Source of the DNA: Megaleporinus macrocephalus
Lineage: Eukaryota > Chordata > Actinopteri > Characiformes > Anostomidae
DNA: 64,000 nucleotides
Direction: 5' to 3'
NCBI GenBank assembly: GCA_021613375.1
Contig: CM038716.1
Coordinates: 7,880,180-7,944,179, forward strand
A program made the position numbers and the translations under genes. The notes under the pieces were generated by a model. That model worked only from the letters and a program-made list of their open reading frames with translations, ran no database searches and was not told the DNA's origin. This document shows positions 58,387 through 62,399 of this stretch, one piece after another (position 1 is the stretch's first letter; the number at the start of each line of letters is the position of its first letter).

Positions 58387-60785
58387 TCATACACAACCGC
58401 ACAAATAATCAGCGATAGGCAAAAGTCAGAGACCCTCATTCATTTCATTTCCAGTTTTACAAATAACCCCAAACAGATTCTGTGATATTGAGGACGTCTG
58501 GACTCTGGGGTGGTCAGTCCATTGTTCTGAGACCACCAGCAGCTTCTTTGTTTAATGTGTCTGTATCTCCTTTTCTCAGCGAGGAACTTCTTGAACAGAT
58601 ACACATCCTTTCAGACCCATAGAGCAGAGGTGTCTTCTCACAGTGGAAGGATAGATGGAGGTTTTTAGGTCTGATGCAGGAGTGGAGCTAGATGTTCTCC
58701 TTTTGCTCAGAGATGAAAACTCTGTCTGAAGTGGACAGTGTTGGTGGTCTACCAGGGTCTTCCAGGTGATTCTTAGGAGTTGCTCCGTTTTTTTCACTCT
58801 CCTGAAAAATTCCACTGGTTTTGACTGGAAGTTTAATCAATGAAGGGGTCTCAGACTTTTGCATGGTCCTGTATGAACACACACACACAGGGGCCTTCCG
58901 AGCTTCACAAACTTCACACACTCCATCAGCCGTGACCTTGTGTATGTGTTGGTATGTGTGTGTGTGTGAAGCGTGTGAAGCTCGGAAGGCCCTGCGAGCG
59001 TCTCCGACTGTAACACACACTGATCCTCCTGCTGTTGTTTACTGTTGTTGTTTACTCCTCTGCTCGGATATCCGTTACGTAACGTCTGAGGAGTCGGCCG
59101 TGCACGTGCGCCGTATCGCCGGCAAATACGCGAGTGGGTCAATATGCAAATTAGTCATGCTGCTCAATAACAGATGAGCTGGTTGAGTGGCGGCAGCTGC
59201 CGACAGACACGTGTAGGAATCTGTTACACACCGTGTACCATAGAAACTGACAATCAATCAACCAATCATTCAATCAACCAACCAATCACCAATTAAGCAT
59301 GTACTCCATTACACAGCACACATATACACACTGTCTCTCCCTCTCTTCTTATTCTCTCTCTCTCTCCTTTCTTTCTTTCTTGCTCTTTCTCTTCTCCTCT
59401 TTCCATGTCTATTTCTTCTCTCCTTCTTTCACTCTGTATCTCTTCTCTCTTTCTTTTTCTTTTTTAATTATCTATCTCCCTATCTCCTCTAATTCTCTCT
59501 CTCTGTTCCTTCTTTCCTGCTCTTTCTCTCCTCTCCTTCTCTCTCCATGTCTGTTTCGTCTCTCCTTCTCTCTCGCTGTATCTCCTCTCTCTCTCTCTCT
59601 TTTAATTCTCTATCTCCCTCTCTTTTCTCCTTCTCTTCTCTATTTCTCTCTTTTCTTTCTTTCTTGCTCTTTCTCTTCTCCTCTCTCAATGGCTCTGTAT
59701 CTCTTCTCTTTCTCTTTTTAAATTTCTTTTTCTTTCTTTGTCTCCCTCTCTCCTCTAATTCTCTCTCTCTTTTCCTTCTTTTTTGCTCTTTCTCTCCTCT
59801 CCTTCTCTCTCCATGTCTGTTTCGGCTCTCCTTCTCTCTCGCGGTGTCTCTCCGCTTTCTCTCACTTCTCTCCATTCTGTCTATTTCCTTCTGCCCTCTT
59901 TCCCTCTTTCTATCTCCCGTTCTCCTCTCCTTCTTTCTCTCCAACTCCCTCTTTTTCTGTCTGTTTTTTTCTCTTCCCATCCAGTTCTGCCTCGTCTTCT
60001 ATTGTCCCCTTTCTCACATTTTTCTTTCTTTCCCTCTTTCCTTCCCTTTTTTATGTTTCTCTTTTCTATTTCTCTTTCTATCCCTCTTTTCTTTCTACTG
60101 TCCCTTCTTCCTCACATTTTCTCTCTCCCTCTTCCTCTCTTTTTTTTCTGTTTCCCTATATCTGTTTTCCCTTTTTTCTCTCTCCCTCTTCTTTCCCTCG
60201 TTTTTTCTCTTTTCCTCTGTCTCTTCTGCTATTTTGTTTCTTTCTTCCTTTTTTCTCATTCCCTCTTTTTTCTGTCTTCCTCAACCCTCGTTTTTCTCTC
60301 CATTCTGTTGATCTCTCCTTTCTGTCTTGTCCTCTTCTTTTTCTCTCACTGTTTTTATCTATCATTCCCTCTTTCTCTCTTTTTCTCTATTTCTTTCTTT
60401 TCCCTTTCCTCTTTCCCTCTCAGTTTCACTCTCTTTCTTTCTTTTCCCTCTGTCTCTCTCCTTCTTTCTCTCTTTCATCATATTACCCTTTTTCTCTCAT
60501 CTCTTGCTCTCGTTCCCTCTCTCTGTCATTTCTGTTTAATGCTGTTTGTTGCTGTCCTTCTCTTTCTCGTTCTCCTCCTCTATCCCCCCTTTTCTCTCTT
60601 TCCCGCTCACCTGCGTTCCTCAGTTTCCTGTTCCTCAGGACTGATATGATGACCAGTGCGTTGCCCAGCACGTCCACCACGCTGGTAAAGATCAACACAG
60701 CCGCGAGCACGGTGACCACCCAAGCGGGACGCGCACTCGGAGCTGTCTCCGTCCGGTTCCTGACCAGGGACACATCCTCCGGCAT
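22941..60785 (-). CDS. mtnr1b: Melatonin receptor type 1B-like (MT2/Mel1b), four exons
   Basis: This is a class A GPCR for melatonin, a plasma-membrane receptor normally coupled to Gi. The four spliced pieces total 1041 nt and encode 346 residues plus a stop, a usual length for the family. Visible landmarks are an N-glycosylation sequon NRT at residues 10-12, TM1 Asn42 (GNALVI), TM2 Asp70, Cys97 and Cys174 for the extracellular disulfide, the family-specific NRY at 121-123 in place of DRY, TM5 His192 (VHFLLP), CWAP with Trp248 in TM6, and NAVVY at 288-292 in place of NPxxY. A helix-8 Cys311 could be palmitoylated. The tail is short, which argues against Mel1c; its wording and the exon 1 start (MPEDVSL) fit MT2/Mel1b better than MT1. 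All introns are GT-AG and phases agree. Intron 1 follows the first intracellular loop (NA-G), the known position in vertebrate melatonin receptors. The extra introns 2 and 3 are unlike the two-exon mammalian genes. The a or b teleost paralogue cannot be told from here. Confidence 0.95.
23439..23685 (-). CDS. mtnr1b: mtnr1b exon 3 (TM4, ECL2, TM5)
   Basis: Starts with one base that completes Arg131, then encodes 82 codons from Tyr132 to Gln213: TM4 ([17 protein letters not shown]), the second extracellular loop with [10 protein letters not shown], and TM5 with His192. The acceptor is acatctcag, ending at 23686. The donor is CTGCAG/gtaagg at 23439/23438. Length 247 nt agrees with the phase on both sides. 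Confidence 0.94.
23915..24150 (+). mobile_element. Tc1-family element fragment inside mtnr1b intron 2
   Basis: Words such as GAAGACCTTCTAGACCACC, GAGGAGAACATCAAGCTCC, TGACAGTGAGAACCTCAG and CAATGGACTGACCACCCCAG match, in the opposite orientation, the element at 58418-58862. It is non-coding and decayed. Confidence 0.75.
24210..24426 (-). CDS. mtnr1b: mtnr1b exon 2 (TM2, TM3, NRY)
   Basis: The acceptor ttgtag ends at 24427; the exon starts with GC, which completes Gly59, and runs through Asn60 to Ser130 plus two bases of Arg131. It encodes TM2 ([10 protein letters not shown]), the YPYP motif, Cys97, TM3 and the NRY triad at 121-123, ending in the second intracellular loop. The donor is AG/gtacgg at 24210/24209, a weaker but acceptable GT donor. 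Reading on past the donor gives sequence unlike the family, so the splice is well supported by homology. Confidence 0.94.
24430..25950. other. 3' end of intron 1, mostly unassigned
   Basis: Contains a (CTATA)n run at about 24628-24677 and GC-richer sequence at 24690-25100 with short open frames that show no recognisable domain. The latter could be retroelement debris, but I cannot support a name. Confidence 0.4.
25955..26205 (+). mobile_element. 3' part of a retroposon (SINE/LINE-type tail)
   Basis: Shows AGAGGAGGATGGGTCTCCC, GTTCCTCCCAAGGTTTCTTC, CTCGCCACTGTTGCCTCTGG, CTGCTTTGAGACAACATCG and TTGTAAAAAGCGCTATATAA, followed by a short tandem tail of TTGACTAGACTTGAC. This tail is widespread in otophysan fishes. 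Confidence 0.75.
26234..27567. mobile_element. hAT-like non-autonomous DNA transposon, 1.3 kb
   Basis: Ends CAGACATGGGAGCAAGTCAC and, in reverse complement, CAGATGTGTGGACTCGAGTC. Subterminal regions carry clusters of CAAGTCCCAAGTC-type words on both sides. The flanking octamers ACTTTTAC and CCTTTTAT agree at six of eight positions, compatible with an aged 8-bp target duplication. The interior has no transposase frame. Confidence 0.65.
27570..28700. other. Unassigned intronic stretch with possible old repeats
   Basis: 28190-28460 reads like an interspersed repeat (GGTATCATGCTGACTGCAGG, CATCCAGGTGGTCGCACAGA) that I cannot classify. No gene is present. Confidence 0.4.
28707..28720. promoter_or_regulatory. 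Candidate RFX X-box
   Basis: GTCGCCATGGTGAC fits the RFX X-box consensus (two half sites, GTCGCC and GGTGAC, spaced by AT). It lies in a GC-rich, apparently unique patch (28670-28800) of intron 1. A single motif match is weak evidence. Confidence 0.3.
28970..30118. repeat. CA-rich minisatellite and (TA)n tracts
   Basis: About 900 bp of units like ACACAAACATATACACATAC and ACAAAACACACACAC, then (TA)n runs at about 29885-29908 and 30006-30067. The open frames of up to 550 codons in several registers are artefacts of the CA composition. Confidence 0.97.
30180..31080. repeat. Polypyrimidine (CT-rich) block
   Basis: Roughly 900 bp of TCTCTCTTTC-type sequence with few purines on the plus strand. 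Near its end, 30880-30920 holds AACAACA words. No coding potential. Confidence 0.95.
31120..32690. repeat. Polypurine (GA-rich) block with degenerate tandem structure
   Basis: About 1.6 kb of AGAGAGAAAGAG-type sequence. Longer words recur at intervals, such as AATGAAACAGGGCAAAA (near 31550, 32102 and related forms at 31424 and 31964), ACACAAGTAATAACATG (31182 and 31850) and AGAAAGACAGGACAG (31718 and 32534), so it is a degenerate long-period tandem array. Its sequence is broadly complementary to the preceding CT block. Confidence 0.93.
32750..32795. repeat. (CA)n microsatellite
   Basis: About 20 CA units with one interruption. Confidence 0.95.
33150..33390. mobile_element. Possible hAT-type short element
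   Basis: The left side has ATCGGCCAATAGTGATATCG and the right side GCGCATCCCTAAACC, wording typical of old hAT elements that begin with AGGGATG. No target duplication was confirmed. Confidence 0.4.
33519..36284. mobile_element. DNA transposon carrying an internal 46-bp minisatellite (2.77 kb)
   Basis: The left end AGGTACGTCCAAAATCGTCT and the right end (reverse complement AGGTGCGCCCAAAATCACCT), both continuing CTACTTGTC, agree at 23 of 27 positions. The trinucleotide ATG flanks both sides (33516-33518 and 36285-36287), a candidate 3-bp target duplication as used by PIF/Harbinger-type elements. No transposase frame is present. Most of the interior is the 46-bp array; 35930-36284 is unique sequence. 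Confidence 0.7.
33560..35925. repeat. 46-bp minisatellite, about 51 copies
   Basis: Unit: CAGTAGGCGAGCGCGGCTAG, then TATGTCTGAATACTCAGTAG, then TGAAAT or TAAAT (45-47 bp). A variant with ATATTTAGTAGTGAAGT alternates with the standard unit in the first third and at the end, a higher-order pattern. Each unit has three or four CpG sites. The mixed length closes all frames. Confidence 0.98.
36340..36900. repeat. 27-bp degenerate minisatellite segment, copy A
   Basis: Begins GGGTCACACCTGCAGCTAGT and runs into about 16 degenerate units of the form TTCCTCCAGTGCTGGCTTCC. The same segment recurs as copy B at 40985-41560 in direct orientation, including non-tandem flanks. The 27-bp period keeps both strands open in places. 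Confidence 0.88.
37015..37090 (+). pseudogene. Tc1-like transposase fragment
   Basis: Encodes [20 protein letters not shown], the conserved segment around the second catalytic Asp region of a Tc1/mariner subtype. The 36-bp array begins immediately after it, so the rest of the element is absent. Confidence 0.75.
37095..38265. repeat. 36-bp minisatellite, about 32 copies
   Basis: Unit: CATTATCAGTACTTTCTACT followed by CCTTACATTTACACTC, very homogeneous. The period is 12 codons, which explains the 361-, 164- and 134-codon open frames in three registers; they are not genes. Confidence 0.98.
38640..39200. mobile_element. Probable non-autonomous DNA element
   Basis: Words such as TACTTTTACTTGAGTAAAAA-like sequence (near 38725), AACCCTAGTATCTAAACTTC, CTACCTGAGTAATGAATGAG and ACTTTTGACACCTCTG are typical of a common teleost interspersed repeat. 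Ends were not defined. Confidence 0.5.
39201..40980. other. Intronic stretch, largely unassigned
   Basis: Contains a fragment with GCATACTATGG..GCTCACTAGGTTTTGAGACA (39320-39385) that looks like another element end. The rest (39400-40980) is apparently unique or old repeat. Short open frames carry no recognisable domains. Confidence 0.4.
40985..41560. repeat. 27-bp degenerate minisatellite segment, copy B
   Basis: Direct-orientation counterpart of 36340-36900. A short phrase around it, with CTTCACAGCCTGGAACGCTGG-like wording, occurs at 40960 and again in related form at 41597, so the segment is bracketed by direct repeats. Confidence 0.88.
41600..42270. other. Unassigned intronic stretch
   Basis: No gene or clear repeat recognised. 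Confidence 0.4.
42276..42524. mobile_element. Complete MITE, GTCGCTGTCC family, about 249 bp
   Basis: Both ends are intact: CGTCGCTGTCCAATGAAAAA at the left and TTTTTCATTGGACAGCGAC at the right, giving terminal inverted repeats of about 28 bp. The interior has CTTTACTTTCAATGGAAGTC and CAAAATCGACAAAAATGG. No coding capacity. It serves as the reference copy for the family in this window. Confidence 0.93.
42530..43400. other. Unassigned intronic stretch
   Basis: AT-rich sequence without gene or recognised repeat. Confidence 0.4.
43400..45150. repeat. 22-bp minisatellite field
   Basis: Tandem copies of AAGTATTTGTAGTGTGGAAT plus GG, with variants GTATTTGCAGACGTAGATAA that recur every three to four units. 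The minus strand is stop-free in all three frames of the unit, so the 334- and 193-codon open frames are artefacts. Confidence 0.97.
45160..45890. other. Single-copy-looking noncoding insert within the 22-bp field
   Basis: Interrupts the repeat field. 45260-45480 has non-repetitive, GC-balanced sequence; 45500-45531 is a short (CA)n. It could be conserved noncoding DNA or a transposon insertion. No gene is visible. Confidence 0.35.
45890..49590. repeat. Diverged continuation of the 22-bp minisatellite field
   Basis: Words GTATTTGCAGTGTGGAATGA and relatives continue for 3.7 kb with varying spacing. Two hairpin-bearing blocks (about 48424-48500 and 48678-48800) contain GCAGTCCACACTGCAAATAC followed by TATAATTATATATA and TTACATTACAGTATTTGCAG, and are duplicates of each other. 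Confidence 0.93.
46690..47260. repeat. 66-bp higher-order repeat (three 22-bp monomers), about 8 copies
   Basis: Each 66-bp unit is GCAGTGTGAAATGTGAAAAT(AT), GCAGTGTGGAAAGTGTGCAT(AT), GTACTGGGTAATTTAATCGA(TT). The last four copies (about 46985-47250) are virtually identical, which indicates recent local homogenisation. The period is 22 codons, so the frame stays open. Confidence 0.95.
49700..49760. repeat. (GT)n microsatellite
   Basis: About 26 GT units, preceded by GAGT words. Confidence 0.96.
49780..50240. promoter_or_regulatory. Single-copy-looking GC-balanced block, candidate conserved element
   Basis: Apart from a short (GT)n at 49908-49942 and CA at 49974-49986, this block is non-repetitive and GC-balanced (for example CGCTGACGTCGGCACATCAG), unlike adjacent intron. 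It includes TGACGTCG, a near CRE. Possible enhancer; inference only. Confidence 0.3.
50645..50816. repeat. Perfect 80-bp tandem duplication
   Basis: TTATAACTACATTAGCGCAA starts at 50645 and again at 50725, with identical 80-bp units, and a third partial start (TTATAACTACAT) at 50805. Confidence 0.97.
51041..51200. mobile_element. MITE fragments, ACTGTCCAAAG subfamily
   Basis: TATCATCACTGTCCAAAGAA at 51041 and TATCGTCACTGTCCAAAGAA at 51195 are two left ends in the same orientation, with TATTGGTCAATAG and AAATCCACATAAATGGAG between. They are related to the GTCGCTGTCC family. Confidence 0.75.
51289..51649. repeat. Near-perfect 361-bp palindrome with (TA)n tracts
   Basis: Left arm: CTTGGAAAACATTCTGGTTC, TTTACTTACATTAAAGTTAA, AGGTTTTGTTCTCTATTCTG, (TA)n, GTACAGAGCAAAATATTATA, CAGAACAAAACCAG. 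The right arm returns the reverse complement with very few mismatches; the centre is an (AT)n run near 51460. The inner part can form a long cruciform. Confidence 0.95.
51960..52300. repeat. Displaced copy of the end of the 22-bp field
   Basis: Matches 49021-49310 in order: AAAGTATTCTCAGTGTGGAA, TTTCAGGTGTGGAACATTCA, GTTATGTATTCATTATCTGC, AAGTAGGCAGTAT and GGGGTTAGGCTTAGAGTTAG. It is a direct duplication with small differences. Confidence 0.92.
52385..52810. mobile_element. Two decayed MITE fragments
   Basis: 52420-52590 holds ACATTGTATGAAAATTTCAT, CCAATAGATATGCTCCAAAA and TTTTTCATTGGACAGAAAC. 52700-52810 holds ATAGAAATGCTCCAAAATC and GGCCTCTCCTGTAAATTTAC. Both belong to the reverse orientation of the GTCGCTGTCC family. 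Confidence 0.75.
53260..53605. other. Unassigned intronic stretch
   Basis: Has GCTAACTGGTTAGCTGTG and later related words at 55090, but no gene. Confidence 0.4.
53606..53724. repeat. Dispersed direct duplication, copy 1
   Basis: AAGTATTATGTAAGTTATAT, AACACCTTATTAATGCATTT, ATCATGCATTATAAATACTG and TAGTCATGGGACGTTTTAAC recur almost unchanged at 55190-55300. Confidence 0.95.
53839..53900. mobile_element. (TA)n followed by a solo MITE end
   Basis: (TA)n 53840-53871, directly followed by CTGCTGTCCAAAGAAAAACA and TATCTTCA, a lone terminal repeat of the MITE family. Confidence 0.75.
54211..54241. repeat. (CA)n microsatellite
   Basis: About 15 CA units. Confidence 0.95.
54405..54525. mobile_element. 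MITE fragment
   Basis: AAAGAAATGCTTCAAAATTA, CTTTACATTAAAGGTAAAAA and TTTTTGGCCTTTTCC match the reverse interior of the MITE family. The (AT)n at 54546-54622 follows shortly after. Confidence 0.6.
54546..54622. repeat. (AT)n microsatellite
   Basis: About 38 AT units, ending directly at a MITE. Confidence 0.97.
54624..54862. mobile_element. Nearly complete GTCGCTGTCC-family MITE
   Basis: Begins TAATCGCGGTCCAATAAAAG and ends TTATAGGACAGCAACAATAC. The interior agrees with 42276-42524 (GCAACTTTATAGGAGA, GTCAATGGAACCAGAATT, AATGATGTAGAAAACTCC). It abuts the preceding (AT)n. Confidence 0.9.
55184..55300. repeat. Dispersed direct duplication, copy 2
   Basis: Counterpart of 53606-53724, extending to TGTATTACTGTACAT, where (AT)n then starts. 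Confidence 0.95.
55302..55386. repeat. (AT)n microsatellite
   Basis: About 42 AT units. Confidence 0.97.
55565..55770. repeat. MITE fragment followed by (TA)n and (GA)n
   Basis: GGACCAATAGAAATGCTCCA and GACTTACATTAAAAGTACAG (MITE interior), then (TA)n 55666-55708, then (GA)n 55709-55763. Confidence 0.85.
55775..55955. other. Single-copy-looking noncoding block
   Basis: A non-repetitive block between microsatellites, with GTCGCCACAGTTACTGCGCA and GGCGGGAAGATGATGGGG. Possible conserved noncoding element; untested. Confidence 0.3.
55958..56640. repeat. CT-rich block
   Basis: (CT)n at 55960-56050 and polypyrimidine sequence to about 56640 with interspersed ordinary sequence. Confidence 0.92.
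56700..58260. repeat. GT-rich minisatellite with 27-bp units and an 81-bp higher-order unit
   Basis: Monomers of 27 bp such as GTGTGTTTTGTAATGTGTGG plus TATTTGT. From about 57550 to 57910, three monomer types (the third with GTTATGTAGAGTGGGATATA) form an 81-bp unit repeated about four times. The period is a whole number of codons, hence open frames up to 269 codons of Cys-Val type. Confidence 0.95.
58346..58384. repeat. (CA)n microsatellite
   Basis: About 19 CA units. Confidence 0.96.
58418..58862 (-). mobile_element. Tc1-derived non-autonomous element
   Basis: Terminal inverted repeats GGCAAAAGTCAGAGACCC (left) and, in reverse complement, GCAAAAGTCTGAGACCCC (right). On the minus strand a broken frame contains [19 protein letters not shown], the DNA-binding region of a Tc1-like transposase. 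The catalytic domain is absent. A related fragment is in mtnr1b intron 2. Confidence 0.85.
58870..59070. repeat. Imperfect inverted repeat next to the regulatory patch
   Basis: GGGGCCTTCCGAGCTTCACA (58890) and its near reverse complement (TGTGAAGCTCGGAAGGCCCT, about 58973-58994) are about 85 bp apart, with CA/GT words between. It could form a stem. Confidence 0.75.
59074..59213. promoter_or_regulatory. Cluster of D-box, two E-boxes and an octamer in intron 1
   Basis: GTTACGTAAC at 59074-59083 is a perfect palindromic PAR-bZIP (DBP/TEF/NFIL3) site. CACGTG E-boxes lie at 59103-59108 and 59208-59213. ATGCAAAT, a perfect POU octamer, is at 59144-59151. The surrounding 59040-59260 is GC-rich and non-repetitive, unlike its neighbours. 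E-boxes and D-boxes are the classic clock-output elements, fitting for a melatonin receptor, but the function here is inferred from motifs only. Confidence 0.45.
59320..60600. repeat. CT-rich block at the 5' end of intron 1
   Basis: About 1.3 kb of polypyrimidine on the plus strand (polypurine in the mtnr1b transcript), beginning about ten bases past the exon 1 donor. Words such as CTCCATGTCTGTTTCGTCTC (59543) and CCATGTCTGTTTCGGCTCTC (59811) recur, with TCTTTCTTGCTCTTTCTCTT, showing a degenerate period of about 265 bp. Confidence 0.93.
60611..60785 (-). CDS. mtnr1b: mtnr1b exon 1 (start codon to TM1 and first intracellular loop)
   Basis: Codes for 58 residues plus one base of Gly59: the extracellular N-terminus with the NRT sequon, then TM1 from about Trp22 to Leu50, then RNRKLRNA. 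The donor reads GCAG/gtgagc at 60611/60610. The ATG at 60783-60785 is the only in-frame ATG before the upstream repeat; it has G at -3. The frame stays open upstream only because (GT)n codes Val-Cys. The Met chosen gives the N-terminus expected for MT2-type receptors, and no signal peptide is expected in this family. Confidence 0.93.
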
Positions 60786-60788
60786 GTC

Positions 60789-60790
<2 letters not shown>

Positions 60791-60849
<59 letters not shown>

Positions 60850-60862
60850 ACACACACACTCA
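60791..60862. repeat. (CA)n microsatellite abutting the mtnr1b start codon
   Basis: About 26 CA units on the plus strand from 60791 to 60842, then an interrupted CA tract to about 60862. On the gene strand it is (GT)n in the presumed 5' UTR, ending six bases before the ATG. Confidence 0.95.
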
Positions 60863-60959
60863 CACGGTCCTTGACATTCCCTCTCCGTCACATGAGGGAG
60901 CTCGAGACGGCGGTGATGATAATGATGATGATGATGGTGGCGGTGGTGGTGATGAAGAG

Positions 60960-61386
60960 GCTTAACTTCTCGCGCCTCTCTCGTGCACCGCCGTGTCTCG
61001 GTGGTATCTCGCGCCAAAACCGGTGTTTTCCCATCGACGGGGCAACAACAAGAGGCACCGCGCGCGCGGGCTTCCTTCTGCCCCTCCTACACCCTCTTCG
61101 CGCTCACCTCGTTTGCATACACGCGCCCGCCAGCCGTTATGAGCGCGCGTGTGTGTGAGTATGTGCGTGGAAAAGCGCGAGTCATGCGTGCGCGCGTGGC
61201 TGCACTGTTATTAATTCAGCAGTCGGTAACGGGAATCCGCGCGCGAGCGTCTGTGTGTGTGTGTGGGTCCCTGGTAACTCCAATTAAACCGCAGCTCGAG
61301 CGACCGCACCTCTCAGTGATACTGCCGCGGCTGCTCCGCGCGCTTAGTGGCACGAGGTTTCCCCACGGCTGGAGAGTGTGTGTGTG

Positions 61387-61426
<40 letters not shown>

Positions 61427-61520
61427 CTGGGATCCAGTGGTACCTGCAGTTAATAACGGTGTTGTATTACAGCGCCCCGTGGCGTTCTTACCGCGCTCGC
61501 GTGCGAGAGAACGAGAGTGC
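60960..61520 (-). promoter_or_regulatory. CpG-rich putative promoter region of mtnr1b
   Basis: Immediately upstream of exon 1, the only long stretch in the window dense in CpG (many CGCG runs, such as GCGCGCGCGG). It includes TCGCGCCAAAA at 61009-61019, which matches an E2F site, and GTTTGCATAC near 61109. No TATA box is evident. Its position suggests a CpG-island promoter; the transcription start cannot be fixed from sequence. Confidence 0.55.
61380..61426. repeat. (GT)n microsatellite
   Basis: About 22 GT units with one TTT interruption, within the CpG-rich upstream region. Confidence 0.95.
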
Positions 61521-61725
61521 ATGGGGTGATGGGGAAAAAAAAAAAAAGAATGAATGAACGAATGAATGAATGAAAAAAGAAAACAAAGAACGAAACATAC
61601 TGTTGTTTCTTATTCTTTATACTGTTTCATACTTTCATACAACTGGAAAAAACTGGGTTCATTCAGTATTTTATTCAAACTCCACTATAATACTCTCCAC
61701 TATACTATACCACTGTAGTCTACAG

Positions 61726-62387
61726 CAGGGGCTCCCAACCTTTTGGAACCCAAGGCCCACTTAACCCACCCCAAAACTTTCCACAGCCCCCCAGAATATT
61801 TTTATAGCCATTTAAAACCAAATACAGTGAACTATCCACGCGACCTGTGAAACTGACTGCAATAATCACACAACAAAAGAAACTAAACAGTTACAGCACT
61901 TTTAGTCACTCAACTAATGAGCTGGCTGATGTTGTTTGCCAGCTACCAAGTGGTGGATGTCAGGTTGAAGTGCAGAAAGTTGAAAACGGAGCTCAACATT
62001 AAGCCTATTCCTGTATTTGGTCCAGCCTTTGCTATAAGCTGCGCTACACAGTACAACAACAACAGCTTTAGCATTATTGGTTCCATAGCAAGCCATGCTC
62101 TTTTTCCTGCTTTGGTCTTCTTTAAGTTTGTTCTCAAAAAAATTCCACAGGTTTAGACGCATACTCGCTGTGCTTAGTCTCCAAATGTCGACGTAACTTG
62201 GTTGGCTGTGGTAGCGGCTCGTGTCATGTGACTACGCCAAACCAATTAAAGAACTCAAAACTAAACAGTTTAGTTTAGCAAATAAACTAACTAAATATGC
62301 TGAACTATCTATTTATTGGAGAAAAAATACTTGGCAGTACGTCTGCGGACCACTGGGGCGCCACGGCCCACAGGTTGAAAACCACTG
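61726..62387. mobile_element. Non-autonomous hAT transposon with perfect 8-bp target duplication
   Basis: The left end CAGGGGCTCCCAACCTTTTG and the right end (reverse complement CAGTGGTTTTCAACCTGTGG) are typical hAT terminal repeats. GTCTACAG is present directly outside both ends, at 61718-61725 and 62388-62395, the 8-bp target duplication expected for hAT. The 662-bp body has no transposase domain that I recognise. Confidence 0.93.
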
Positions 62388-62399
62388 GTCTACAGGTAT

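Larger units (their letters stand above)
24427..60610 (-). other. mtnr1b intron 1, 36,184 bp
   Basis: Donor gtgagc directly after exon 1 and acceptor ttgtag directly before exon 2. A long first intron after the first intracellular loop is typical of vertebrate melatonin receptors. Here it is filled mostly with minisatellites, microsatellites and DNA transposon copies, described individually below. No other convincing gene was found inside it on either strand. Confidence 0.9.
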
